Positions 1 through 7,726 of a DNA stretch of 64,000 nt are shown piece by piece. The DNA comes from Amycolatopsis orientalis DSM 40040 = KCTC 9412. Lineage in GTDB: Bacteria > Actinomycetota > Actinomycetes > Mycobacteriales > Pseudonocardiaceae. The position numbers and the translations under genes are program-made. Positions within the stretch are counted from its first letter, which is position 1, and every line of letters starts with the position of its first letter. Location of the stretch: the NCBI RefSeq assembly GCF_000478275.1, contig NZ_ASJB01000044.1, forward strand, positions 1 through 64,000, read 5' to 3'. The notes beneath the pieces are model-generated. The model worked only from the letters and a program-made list of their open reading frames with translations. It had not been told where the DNA came from and did not search any database.

Positions 1-279
1 ACCCGCACGGGTGGGCGCAAGCTGAGGGTCGCGGCCGGTCAGTCCACGGCTGGGCAGTCCCGTGCCGCGACGTCCACGGATCGTGAGCGGAACCAGCAGG
101 TGCGGGCGTGGGCGTCGGCGAACGGTTACGCGATCGCCGATCGGGGGCGGATCCCGAACGAGATCTACGAGGCGTTCGACAGCGCCGGCGCGGTCGATGA
201 CGTGGAACCGGAACCGGTCGAGGAGACACCGGCGAAACCCGTCCGCAAACGCGCGCCGCGGAAGAAGACCGACAGCTGA
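1..279 (+). CDS. lsr2: Lsr2 nucleoid-associated protein, C-terminal part (gene cut by window edge)
   Basis: Reading frame 1 is open from the first base to TGA at 277-279. The peptide contains QVRAWASANGYAIADRGRIP, the C-terminal DNA-binding domain of Lsr2 with its RGR minor-groove hook, followed by an acidic stretch and a lysine/arginine tail (KRAPRKKTDS). The N-terminal dimerisation domain lies outside the window. Lsr2 is the actinobacterial xenogeneic silencer that coats AT-rich foreign DNA. A second, complete Lsr2 gene lies at 29869. The basic tail makes this copy longer than the usual ~112 residues. Confidence 0.9.
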   Translation, partial: TRTGGRKLRVAAGQSTAGQSRAATSTDRERNQQVRAWASANGYAIADRGRIPNEIYEAFDSAGAVDDVEPEPVEETPAKPVRKRAPRKKTDS

Positions 280-764
280 CAATTCCCTCAGTGGCTTCGG
301 GTTCTGGTGCGGTTACGCGACCGACTGGATCGTGGTCAAAGCCGGATACGGTCTGTCGATCACCGTGCCGGAACGGACCGCGTTGTCGAGCATGCTCGAC
401 CATTGCCGATGACACGGACGTCGTCTACCGCGCGAACGTAGACCGCAAGGCCGCAGCTGCACAGCTCGGGCGCGATGCCTCACCGTTGTCCTCGATCTTG
501 ATGGGTCCCCGCGGGGAATTCCGCCGATGCCAGCGTCCGACTCATCGCGGAAGTCCAGCGGAGCCGCCTCGTCCGCGATGACCGCATCAGTTTCCGCTCT
601 AAGGAAGGGGCCGCCAACGAATGCTGGCTGCCCCTTTCTGATCGATGACACTCCGAAGCCGCACTACTCCAGCTCACTGCACTGCGTCATTCGCTGGGGC
701 GCTGTAGGCGTTGAGCTTTCAATATGACGTCGGCCGGCTTCGTGCGGGCAGGCTAACGATCGGA
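280..764. other. No complete gene; possible gene relic
   Basis: No reading frame here has convincing coding character or a good ribosome site. On the plus strand around 526-660 there is a short stretch reading LIAEVQRSRLVRDD that looks protein-like but has no start, so it may be a relic. I see no strong terminator after the Lsr2 gene. Confidence 0.4.
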
Positions 765-1268
765 TCAGTAGGTGAAGGTCTTGATCGCAGGAGGAGAACA
801 CCTGTCATACGCGAGATTCCTGTCTTCACATACCTTGATTTCGGCGCGCGCCTGACTAGAGGTACTGTGGAGACGCGTCGATAATTCCGTCGAGACGTAC
901 TTCATGCGTTGAGTGCGCGCGGTCTGCTTCGAAGCGGGATAGTCCGGCACCCAGCGGACGCCGGTGCTGGAGTCTTCCCAGAAAAAGAAGCTCACCTCAA
1001 CATAGACGGGGCTGCCATTGTTCGACATGTCAACATAGTTGATGCCGACGGTGGCGAATACGCCACCGTTGTCGGCGAAGTCGCCATATGCTTTGGCGAT
1101 CGGCGTGCCTCCACTGTCGGCTGTGACGGCCCAGGGAAGTCCTGCTGCCGAGGCGGAGGCCGGCGCGAAAAGAGTCGCTGCCGCAAATCCTATTGTCACA
1201 GCAACGGAAAGTTTCGTTGCCCGGCCGAAGAAAATGTCGGCAATTCGTGTCCGGCGAATCCGGGTCAT
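765..1268 (-). CDS. Small secreted protein of unknown function
   Basis: About 167 residues. The N-terminus MTRIRRTRIADIFFG continues into a hydrophobic run and ends in APASASAAG, a Sec signal peptide with an Ala-x-Ala cleavage site near residue 40. The mature part is about 125 residues, with two cysteines near the C-terminus (KVCEDRN and RCSPP), likely a disulphide. A strong GAGGAG site lies six bases before the chosen ATG; the ATG directly before it is too close to that site. I do not recognise a family. The surrounding frames look non-coding, so it is probably a single-gene unit. Confidence 0.7.
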   Translation of the reverse strand: MTRIRRTRIADIFFGRATKLSVAVTIGFAAATLFAPASASAAGLPWAVTADSGGTPIAKAYGDFADNGGVFATVGINYVDMSNNGSPVYVEVSFFFWEDSSTGVRWVPDYPASKQTARTQRMKYVSTELSTRLHSTSSQARAEIKVCEDRNLAYDRCSPPAIKTFTY

Positions 1269-1271
1269 CAT

Positions 1272-1720
1272 CGACTCCTCTATTGTCAATCTCAGTGGCG
1301 CTGAAGGTTGCTGCCGTGTGCGTGCCGGAGAACATTGTGGCAGTTGTCTTATGGCAGGTGAATTGACGCCGTGGGGGCGTCGCGACGAGCTTCCGGCACT
1401 TCCCTGAATGTCTCGTTCTCGGTGTGCCTTGGCCCGTTGTTGGTTGGGCTCGACAACGTCCGCGTCGTTGTCGCATATCGAGGACTTTGGGGACAAATCT
1501 GCGTAGACCAACCCCGTTGATGCGGTGAGCACCGTCCAATGTGTTCCATCGTCCACGCGCCGTCCTTGGCGCGGCGCTGGCCTTCTTGCCCGACACCCCC
1601 TGTGTGACATATTGGCGGCTGCTGTCACAGCATGGCAGCTGGCTGCGTCCCGCGCAAGTTCCTTGAACCTGGCTCCGGTCGGCCCCCGGGTCCGTCCGGT
1701 CAGGGCATGGGGGGCGCGCG
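1272..1720. other. Intergenic stretch, no gene seen
   Basis: Upstream region of the secreted-protein gene. It should contain that gene's promoter on the minus strand, but no clear -35/-10 pair can be assigned. The plus-strand frame running through 1525-2061 does not have protein-like composition. Confidence 0.4.
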
Positions 1721-2240
1721 GTGACCCCGGCGGCAACGGGCCACCTGGACCGGGCCCGCCGCGACCTGACCGACCGCCGCCTCGGCCACCTCACCAGCGC
1801 CACCATCGCCCGCCGCTAGGGCTTCTCCCGTCTCGCGGCTCGGCCACCTCGATATCCCCGAACGCCACCTGTACAAGCAGCGCCTCGCGACCGGCACGGG
1901 ATTCGACGACACCCACCGCGGACTGCTGGTCACACTCCAACGGAAGCAAGCGGCGCCCCGCAACCGGCCCGGCGGCTACTGGATCGCGGAAACCGACCCG
2001 ACCGCGGCCTACCGCGCCATCCGCGACACCATCCCCCTCGACCAGATCCCGTGGGCGATAGTGGCAACCGGCGGCGCCTACACACCCATGCGGCACCTCG
2101 GAATCACTGACTGGCCCGTCATGAGCACCCTGACCGACGCCGGTCTGCACCAAATCCTGACCCGCTGCCAGAGCTGGGAACACAGCAACGATCCCGACGC
2201 TCGTGTCCTTCCACGCGCGAAACGGCATGATGACAAACTC
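1721..2240 (+). pseudogene. Relic of a PP2C-like protein gene
   Basis: The frame reads TPATGHLDRARRDLTD, then hits an in-frame TAG near 1817. After a frame change it continues with RLGHLDIPERHLYKQRLATG and then GGYWIAETDP, IPWAIVATGGAYTPMRHLG, DWPVMSTL and LPRAKRHDDKL. The last motifs match the C-terminal half of actinobacterial PP2C-like proteins (ATDGAY and RAKRHDDKT). No start, internal stop, and missing N-terminal half: a decayed gene. The assignment is by remembered family pattern only. Confidence 0.55.
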
Positions 2241-2374
2241 TCGTCGCGATCCGCTTCACGTGACTGCCCAGCCGCGCCTATCTACAAAGGACAGCGACAG
2301 CACCTCGGGTCTCGAAGTATGCGTCTCCTGTGTCCGACGTCGCCGCACACGGCCGCGGTGACATCGAGCGGATG

Positions 2375-2863
2375 TCAGTCGGTCACCAGGACCGGCCCGG
2401 CGGGGAACCGGCCGGAGAGCAGAAGCGCCACGAGCGAGGGCAGGCTGGCCGGAAGCAGCTTGTCGCCCGTGGCTTCGAGTTCAGCGGCGGTCCACCACCG
2501 GCGCGCGAGTACACCCGCGCGTTCGTTCTCTGTCGGCGTGATCGCCACGGTCGGCCGGGCGTCGTCGACCGTGGCGAGGAAGGCATGGTCGAGGCGATGA
2601 TGATTCTGTCCGCGGTAGGTGAAGCGGCTTTCGCGAGTCCACAGTTCCCGGCCCACAGTGGTGAGGATGATGCCGGACTCTTCAGCGATCTCGCGGCGGG
2701 CGGTATCCGGGAGTGTTTCGCCGATCTCCACGCCGCCGCCGGGAAGTTCCCACCAGTGATGGGCGGGATGGTCGGGGTCGCAGGCGTGGATGAGGAGAAC
2801 ACGCTGCCGGGAGTCGAGCAGCAGAACTCGCGCCCCGACGCGAGGCTCGGCTGATGTGGACAT
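2375..2863 (-). CDS. NUDIX hydrolase
   Basis: 162 residues. The NUDIX box is at residues ~43-65: [20 protein letters not shown] followed by ESGI, with the Gly, Glu and REx2EE residues all present. The fold is complete, beginning with [18 protein letters not shown] and including the typical WWELPGG. NUDIX enzymes hydrolyse nucleoside diphosphates linked to another group, but the substrate cannot be told from sequence. ATG start near 2861-2863 after GGGGAGCGGC. It stands alone, facing away from the small ORF at 3256, and is one of three NUDIX genes or relics in the window. Confidence 0.9.
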   Translation of the reverse strand: MSTSAEPRVGARVLLLDSRQRVLLIHACDPDHPAHHWWELPGGGVEIGETLPDTARREIAEESGIILTTVGRELWTRESRFTYRGQNHHRLDHAFLATVDDARPTVAITPTENERAGVLARRWWTAAELEATGDKLLPASLPSLVALLLSGRFPAGPVLVTD

Positions 2864-3255
2864 GCGCCGCTCCCCTCGGTGGATGGGCGATCTCGTAACG
2901 ATGCAGGAGATTCGAGGTAGGAAGGTCCCGCTGCCTAAACTACGAGAAGACTAACGCGCCCATGGCGGCGAAGAACGCGACACCACCTTGCGGGAATCCA
3001 CTCAGCTGGAGCGGGTCGTCTCGCCAGAGGTAGTTCCGTGCCTGGCGGTCTGGCTCGCACAGGGTTCGGGAGGAACAAACTGCCGTGCGGGAGCCACTTC
3101 CGGCCACGCAACCGAATCCCCCAACGGGGGTTCGCGCCAGATCGGCTAGCCTTGGCCGCGTTGTGAACGGGTTCACCGTTCTCGGCACACGAGGTTCCAG
3201 ACTTCTCCACGGTGTCTCCGGCCGGGGTAGCCGGAGACACCGGTGAACCCCGCGT
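2864..3255. other. Intergenic region with structured leader at its right end
   Basis: No convincing gene; the minus-strand frames over 2935-3401 have poor composition. The right end (3210-3267) holds two hairpins described separately. The rest should hold the minus-strand NUDIX promoter. Confidence 0.4.
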
Positions 3256-3267
3256 GTGAGCGCGGGG
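3210..3267 (+). promoter_or_regulatory. Two tandem perfect hairpins before a small ORF (possible attenuator or leader)
   Basis: Hairpin 1 has a 13-bp perfect stem (3210-3222 pairs with 3230-3242, 7-nt loop). Hairpin 2 has a 7-bp perfect GC stem (3248-3254 pairs with 3261-3267, 6-nt loop). They sit 14-70 bases before a GGGAGAAG ribosome site at 3281-3288. The arrangement resembles a transcribed 5' leader, but no known riboswitch class is recognised. Hairpin 1 could alternatively be a terminator for minus- or plus-strand transcripts. Confidence 0.5.
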
Positions 3268-3291
3268 CCAGTCATCACGACGGGAGAAGCC

Positions 3292-3459
3292 TTGTACACC
3301 TCGAAAGTAAGGAAGAGCACGGTTCCCGCAGGCGGTAATCCGCCTGCGGGAAACCCCAGCCAGGGCCGCTGGAACGGTCCGGGCTGGAACCGGTTCTTCA
3401 TCCTGCTCCAGCTGGCAAACCAGCTGGTGGCCTTGACCCTCGTTCTCGCTAAGGCGTGA
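3292..3459 (+). CDS. Small hydrophobic-tailed peptide, unknown
   Basis: 55 codons from a TTG start placed four bases after GGGAGAAG; an upstream GTG at 3256 lies inside a hairpin and is less likely. The N-terminal half is basic and Gly/Pro/Asn-rich (PAGGNPPAGNPSQGRWNGP). The C-terminus is strongly hydrophobic (WNRFFILLQLANQLVALTL), compatible with one membrane helix or a peptide precursor. A strong hairpin follows at 3472-3506, which supports a real transcription unit. No family is recognised and no modifying enzyme is adjacent, so the assignment is tentative. Confidence 0.4.
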   Translation: MYTSKVRKSTVPAGGNPPAGNPSQGRWNGPGWNRFFILLQLANQLVALTLVLAKA

Positions 3460-3471
3460 GGTCGTAGGCGC

Positions 3472-3506
3472 GGGGTCGAGCGGCCACTCAGTGGCCGCTC
3501 GACCCC
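3472..3506. terminator. Strong perfect hairpin terminator
   Basis: A 16-bp perfect GC-rich stem (3472-3487 with 3491-3506) and a 3-nt loop, 12 bases after the small ORF stop. There is no T-run, as is common for actinomycete terminators. Confidence 0.7.
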
Positions 3507-3533
3507 GACAGGTCGCGCCGCCTCGGGCGACGT

Positions 3534-3557
3534 GGTGTCAACCCTAGGGGTGACACC
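3534..3557. repeat. Inverted repeat, 7-bp arms
   Basis: GGTGTCA at 3534-3540 and TGACACC at 3551-3557 flank ACCCTAGGGG. It may be an operator or a hairpin, and lies between the terminator and the large palindrome. Confidence 0.4.
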
Positions 3558-3573
3558 GACCAGAGACTACCGC

Positions 3574-3599
3574 ATGGCTCAGTAACGTTACTGAGCCAT
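3574..3599. repeat. 26-bp perfect palindrome
   Basis: The 13 bases 3574-3586 (ATGGCTCAGTAAC) are followed directly by their exact reverse complement at 3587-3599. With no spacer it looks more like a dimeric-protein binding site than a terminator. No regulator can be assigned. Confidence 0.7.
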
Positions 3600-3699
3600 C
3601 GGCAAGGCTGCGCCGCCTTGGGTTTGCCTGCTGGAGCCGAGGACTCGGTCACCATGCAGGAGCCGATCACTCGCGACACCGTGAATGCCGTGTTCACCC

Positions 3700-3831
3700 C
3701 TAGTTGTAGAACCAGAGCTGGTCTTCGGCTTGATCGAGGCAGTCGTACTGGAACGCACGCGCGCCGTTGACGTTGTTAGCCCCAGACACCGCGAGACAGC
3801 GGTCCGTGTAGAACTGGGGTGGCCCTGACAT
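3700..3831 (-). pseudogene. C-terminal relic of a ricin-B-type lectin domain
   Basis: The minus frame from the ATG at 3829-3831 reads RCLAVSGANNVNGARAFQYD and then CLDQAEDQLWFYN before TAG at 3700-3702. The spacing of CLAV, N-G, CLDQ and Q-W is the last repeat of a ricin-type (QxW) carbohydrate-binding domain. A stop codon lies a few codons upstream, so only about 40 residues remain. A complete ricin domain is encoded at the end of the large gene at 13649, so this may be debris of a related secreted protein. Confidence 0.6.
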
Positions 3832-4011
3832 TGGGCAAGGTCAGGACGGACTCGCGCTGGCTGGCCCGGATTCCGCCGTCTCCGGTCTCCGGCGCGGCGG
3901 GACTTTTCGCGGGGGTGCTGTCATCGATTTCTGCGGCGTCAGGGTGGCGATGGCCTGAACATAGGCGGCGAGGATTCTCTGAATTGGTCGGCCGTTGGCA
4001 CCTGCGGCGGC

Positions 4012-4485
4012 TCAGAGGCGTTGTTCGTACACGGCGCGGTGTTTGCCGGGGCCTTTGTAGTGGGAGATGACGGAGATGCCGTTGATGGTGGTGTCGCCGG
4101 TGATGTTGGTGAAGCCGAGGCGGGTCCAGGTGGTGTGGGCGGTGCTGTTGTCGGGTTCGGAGGTGAGGTAGAGGCGGCGTGCGCCGAGGGTGCGGCCGCG
4201 GTCTCGGATGTGGTTGAGGAGTGCGGTGGTGATGCCGGTGCGCCGGTGTTCGGGGTGGGTGATGACGTCTTGCAGGTAGAGGTCGTCGGGGGTGTCTTGG
4301 CTGCGGAAGGCCATGATCGCGCCGGCGAGCTGGTGTCCGACCCGGGCGAGGGGGCAGGTGCTGGAGAAGAGGGTGGCGTAGAGCCAGTAGTCGGAGGGGG
4401 TTCGGGGGCTGATGTAGGGGGCTCCTAGTTGCATGAGGGCGATGACGTCGGGGATGTCGTTCTGGTGCAGGGGAGCGATGTTCAT
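4012..4485 (-). CDS. GNAT-family N-acetyltransferase
   Basis: 157 residues. Motif A for acetyl-CoA binding is present as DVITHPEHRRTGITTALLNH (residues ~74-93), with the R/Q-x-x-G-x-G/A loop in the form RRTGIT. A later NSTAHTTWTRLGFTNIT gives the usual GNAT C-terminal strand. The acceptor substrate is unknown. The ATG overlaps the TGA of the large STAND gene upstream (ATGA overlap at 4482-4485), so the two are translationally coupled. It probably modifies a product or component of the neighbouring nucleotide-modification locus, but that is inference from position only. Confidence 0.88.
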   Translation of the reverse strand: MNIAPLHQNDIPDVIALMQLGAPYISPRTPSDYWLYATLFSSTCPLARVGHQLAGAIMAFRSQDTPDDLYLQDVITHPEHRRTGITTALLNHIRDRGRTLGARRLYLTSEPDNSTAHTTWTRLGFTNITGDTTINGISVISHYKGPGKHRAVYEQRL

Positions 4486-7400
4486 CGGTGCCTTTCGGTA
4501 CGGCGGACGAGGTCGACGAGATGTGTGGCCGCGGTGGCGGGGTCGAGGGCGTCGATGACGCTGCGGCCGACGATGAGGATGTCCCAGTCCGGGCTGGTGA
4601 ACACTGTGGAGTCAGCGGTGCTGAAGCCGCCGCTGACGGCGACGGGCAGCCGGGTCCAGGCTCGGAGTTCACGGGCCGCGTCGAGGGGTGTGCTGCTGCC
4701 GATTCCGACGTCGATGTTGGTGGTGACGGTGAGGCCGTCGATGCCGGCGTGTTCCATGGCGGTGACCCAGTGGTGGCTGGAGTAGGTGGGGGCGTCGAGG
4801 AGAACAGGGACGGCGAGGCGACGGCCTGCCTCGACGGCGGCGTGGACGCTGGCGGTGGTGGCGGGTCCGATGAGCTGGACGATGTCGGCTCCGGCTTGAG
4901 CGGCGAGAACGACTTGATCTCGCCCCCAGTCGGCGGACATCATCTCGGCGACAACGAGTGTGTCGCCGACGGCGGTCTTGACCTGCTCGATCGCGTCGAG
5001 GCCGACGGCTTTGATGAGCGGGTCGCCGATCTCGATGAAGTCGGCGCCGGCGTCGGCTGCGGCCTGGGCGACTCGGATCGCGTCGGTGACGTCGTGCATG
5101 TCGAGCGCGATCTGGACGGATCGCCTGCTGCGGGTCCGCCGGTATCGCTCGTGAACCCGGTGTGGGTCGGTTCCGGCGGTGGTGCTTTCCGCGGCGAGGT
5201 GGTCGGCTTCGCGGCGGACCAGCCAACGTTCGCTGCGGAGCCCGTAATCGAGGAGCCTCTCGCGATCTGCCGGGGCGGGGGCGAGGTGGCCTGTGCGGAT
5301 CTCGCGCAGGACGGTCAGCAGCGCCCGGTGGTCGCCTCGTGAGGCGGATGCTATGTCGCCGCTGTCGGTGGTGTGGTCGTAGAGGAGGCGGAGCCGGTCG
5401 GCGGAGGGACGGATGTGTGCCGGCGGCCGGGACCAGGTTGGTTCAGTGTCGAGGATTCTGAGCGCGGTGGTGGCGAGGTAGCGGTGATCAGGTAGGTGTC
5501 CGTGCTCATTGAGGCTGTGCAGGGCTCGGTCGCGGACATGCCAGTTGTCGTCGTTGAGCAATGCCGCCAGGTACGTCGTCGCGTCGGGTTCCGGTGCGCG
5601 TACGACACTGGTGGCCGCAGCGGCCCGGACTTTGTAGTCGGTGTCCCGGACGAGTCGGGTCATGACGGTCAGGGCGGTGTCGTCCGGGGGAGCGGCGTGG
5701 TCGCGGAGGGCTTCGGCCAAGGCTGCCCGGACTCGCCAGCTGGGGTGTCCGAGGAAGGTCTCCAGCGTGGCGTCGGTGCCGTTGCTGAAGAACAGGTAGA
5801 AGTGTCGGGCGAAGAACGTCGCTTCGGCGGCGTCGGTGAGGTTGGCAAGGTCGAGCACGGTGTAGGCGTCGGTGCTGTCGAAGGTTTCCTCGACGAAGCG
5901 GGCGATCTCGCTCCATAGCGTGTGGCCGAAGCGTCGGAGCAGGGCGAGTAGCCAGTGGTAGCGGCGCGGCCCGAGGGCGTTACGCAGGCGGGCGATGAGC
6001 AGCAGCGCCCGGCTTAGCGCCGGGTCGTCGCTGGTCTCGGCGCGCTCCGCGCAGGCGCGCAGCACTTCCGGGGTGAGAAACCGCGTGTCGCGGCCGATGG
6101 TGAGCATCAGTGGCAACGTGGTGGTCGGCGAGATGGTCGGCGAGGTGGCGGTGAACTGCAGCAGTGTGGGGGAGAGGGCGTCAAGTCGTTGCAGGACAAG
6201 GTCGAACACGCTGCGCGCGGAGCCGGATCTGGTTGCGCGCCTGGCGAGTTCGTTGAGTGCACGGACGGTGGTGACGGAGTGCCCGTGTTGGTGAATCAGG
6301 TCGGCGATCCGGGTGCTGAGGAAGAACTCGCGCAGCACTTCGTGAGTGAACGTGATCTGACGGTGCCGGCCGCTCCGCACGAGGGCGGCGGGTAGCTGCG
6401 GGGGCAGGACAGGGCATGCCGGGGTGTCGGCATCCTGCTGCAGGACTGGTGGGAGGCTCGCGTGTGCCTGGTGATACGCGAGGTCGGTGAGCAGGTCGAC
6501 GTGGCGAGCTTCGTCGGCAGTGCCGAGGACACGGCGCACGCAGTGGTCGAGCAAGGCGTAGGTGCCGAGATCGTCGGCCGGTGTCGACGGGGCCGCCTCA
6601 AGAGCGAGCTTCATGTACAGGGGTGTGCGCACCAGGTGGCGGACTCCTGGCGGGAGCTGGTCGAACGGGATCGTCGAATTCTTCTGCCAGAGACGGCGGG
6701 TGTCGTTGCCCGACCAGGCCGACACAGTGTGCTCCGGCTCGCCGCCGGAGCGATCGGGTGCCCGGAAGAGGGACGCGTGCAGCAGCGGGTGGGCGGTGGT
6801 TTCGACAGCAGGGGGAGTGCGGACGACGAGGAGGAACCGGAGAGCAGGTGCTGTCACCTGGCGGAGGATGGTGTCGACGTGGCGGCCGATGGCGGCGAAC
6901 ACGTCCTGACTGGCGATGCTGTCGATGATCACCAGGCAAGGTTTGGTGAGCCGTGAGCTGTGGGCTTCCAGGGTGAGCAGTGCGTCGTCGCCGCGGGGGA
7001 TCGACGCGTACCGCAGGATCTCCACTGCGAGGTCGACCGCGGCGATCTCCCAGCTGGTGACCGCGAGCAGCTGGACATCGGCCGCGTCGGTGACCTGCTG
7101 TGCCAGGAACCGGCTCAGACTGGACTTGCCCACCCCGGCGGGCCCGGTCATCAGGAAGACCCGGGCCGAGGAGGACAGAAACGCGCTGAACGCGCCGACG
7201 ACCCGATGATCAGGACAGTAAGGCGGATCAGTGTCCGGGGCGTCATCACCGGCGGTGAGCAGCGCGGCCGTGCGTGCCGCGGAACCACCTCCCAGGCTGC
7301 CTGCGGTGAGACCACACTCGCGGTCGAACACGTCCCGCGTGCGTGCAGGCAGTCGCCCGAGTTCCACGGTGAGGACTTCGACTGTTTCGTGCTGCAGAGG

Positions 7401-7556
7401 CGCGGTCCGGCTCGGCTTTTCCCAGCCCACCACGGTGCTCTGGGCGTAGCCCAAGCGCTGGGCGAAGGCCCGCTGGCTCAGATGCTGGATCTCGCGGAGC
7501 AGCTTCACCTCCCGCGGTGTCCAGGTCAGGCGGCGGCTCACTGCGGCATCCTCCAT
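4482..7556 (-). CDS. XRE-STAND ATPase-HEAT protein fused to a hexulose-phosphate-synthase-like domain
   Basis: About 1,024 residues. An XRE helix-turn-helix occupies residues ~10-65 (REIQHLSQRAFAQRLGYAQS and WEKPSR). A STAND/NACHT-like ATPase follows, with the Walker A motif MTGPAGVGKSSLSRF and a Walker B-like CLVIIDS. An all-helical region contains HEAT-like units (for example HPSWRVRAALAEALRDH and DTDYKVRAAAATSV). The last ~213 residues are a full-length HPS/OMPDC-superfamily barrel: VQIALDMHDV, then ADFIEIGDPLIKAVGL, VSGGFS and VGRSV. The barrel's catalytic DxKxxD is replaced by EMMSAD, so the key Lys is Met, while both phosphate-gripping loops remain. I infer a ligand-sensing rather than catalytic barrel. 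A GTG at 7541 with good GGAGG spacing is an alternative start. It is divergent from the TS-like operon and coupled to a GNAT gene. Confidence 0.88.
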   Translation of the reverse strand: MEDAAVSRRLTWTPREVKLLREIQHLSQRAFAQRLGYAQSTVVGWEKPSRTAPLQHETVEVLTVELGRLPARTRDVFDRECGLTAGSLGGGSAARTAALLTAGDDAPDTDPPYCPDHRVVGAFSAFLSSSARVFLMTGPAGVGKSSLSRFLAQQVTDAADVQLLAVTSWEIAAVDLAVEILRYASIPRGDDALLTLEAHSSRLTKPCLVIIDSIASQDVFAAIGRHVDTILRQVTAPALRFLLVVRTPPAVETTAHPLLHASLFRAPDRSGGEPEHTVSAWSGNDTRRLWQKNSTIPFDQLPPGVRHLVRTPLYMKLALEAAPSTPADDLGTYALLDHCVRRVLGTADEARHVDLLTDLAYHQAHASLPPVLQQDADTPACPVLPPQLPAALVRSGRHRQITFTHEVLREFFLSTRIADLIHQHGHSVTTVRALNELARRATRSGSARSVFDLVLQRLDALSPTLLQFTATSPTISPTTTLPLMLTIGRDTRFLTPEVLRACAERAETSDDPALSRALLLIARLRNALGPRRYHWLLALLRRFGHTLWSEIARFVEETFDSTDAYTVLDLANLTDAAEATFFARHFYLFFSNGTDATLETFLGHPSWRVRAALAEALRDHAAPPDDTALTVMTRLVRDTDYKVRAAAATSVVRAPEPDATTYLAALLNDDNWHVRDRALHSLNEHGHLPDHRYLATTALRILDTEPTWSRPPAHIRPSADRLRLLYDHTTDSGDIASASRGDHRALLTVLREIRTGHLAPAPADRERLLDYGLRSERWLVRREADHLAAESTTAGTDPHRVHERYRRTRSRRSVQIALDMHDVTDAIRVAQAAADAGADFIEIGDPLIKAVGLDAIEQVKTAVGDTLVVAEMMSADWGRDQVVLAAQAGADIVQLIGPATTASVHAAVEAGRRLAVPVLLDAPTYSSHHWVTAMEHAGIDGLTVTTNIDVGIGSSTPLDAARELRAWTRLPVAVSGGFSTADSTVFTSPDWDILIVGRSVIDALDPATAATHLVDLVRRTERHR

Positions 7557-7726
7557 GCCCTCCAGCTGATCACATCCCGTCGTGAATGCCGAGAGTATCG
7601 GCTCGCGCACGCCCTGGTGCTGATCATGCCCGATCACAACCCGCGCAACGCTGCCTTCCTTGGCCGCGACCTACTCGGGGAGCGTGGAGCTCGCCACGCT
7701 GCCGACTGGCCGACCTCAGGAGCCCG
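7557..7726. promoter_or_regulatory. Divergent promoter region with candidate operator
   Basis: The 170-bp gap separates the STAND regulator from the nucleotide operon. It contains the inverted repeat TGATC-N6-GATCA at 7621-7636, and TGATCA occurs again near 7567. These are candidate binding sites for the regulator's own XRE domain. No -10/-35 elements are certain. Confidence 0.4.

Noticed and set aside
1525-2061. 178-residue plus-strand ORF rich in Pro/Arg
   Set aside because: Composition is unlike protein. The real coding trace here is the PP2C-like relic in another frame.
2935-3401. Two overlapping minus-strand ORFs over the small-ORF leader
   Set aside because: No ribosome site and low-quality composition; they overlap structured hairpins.
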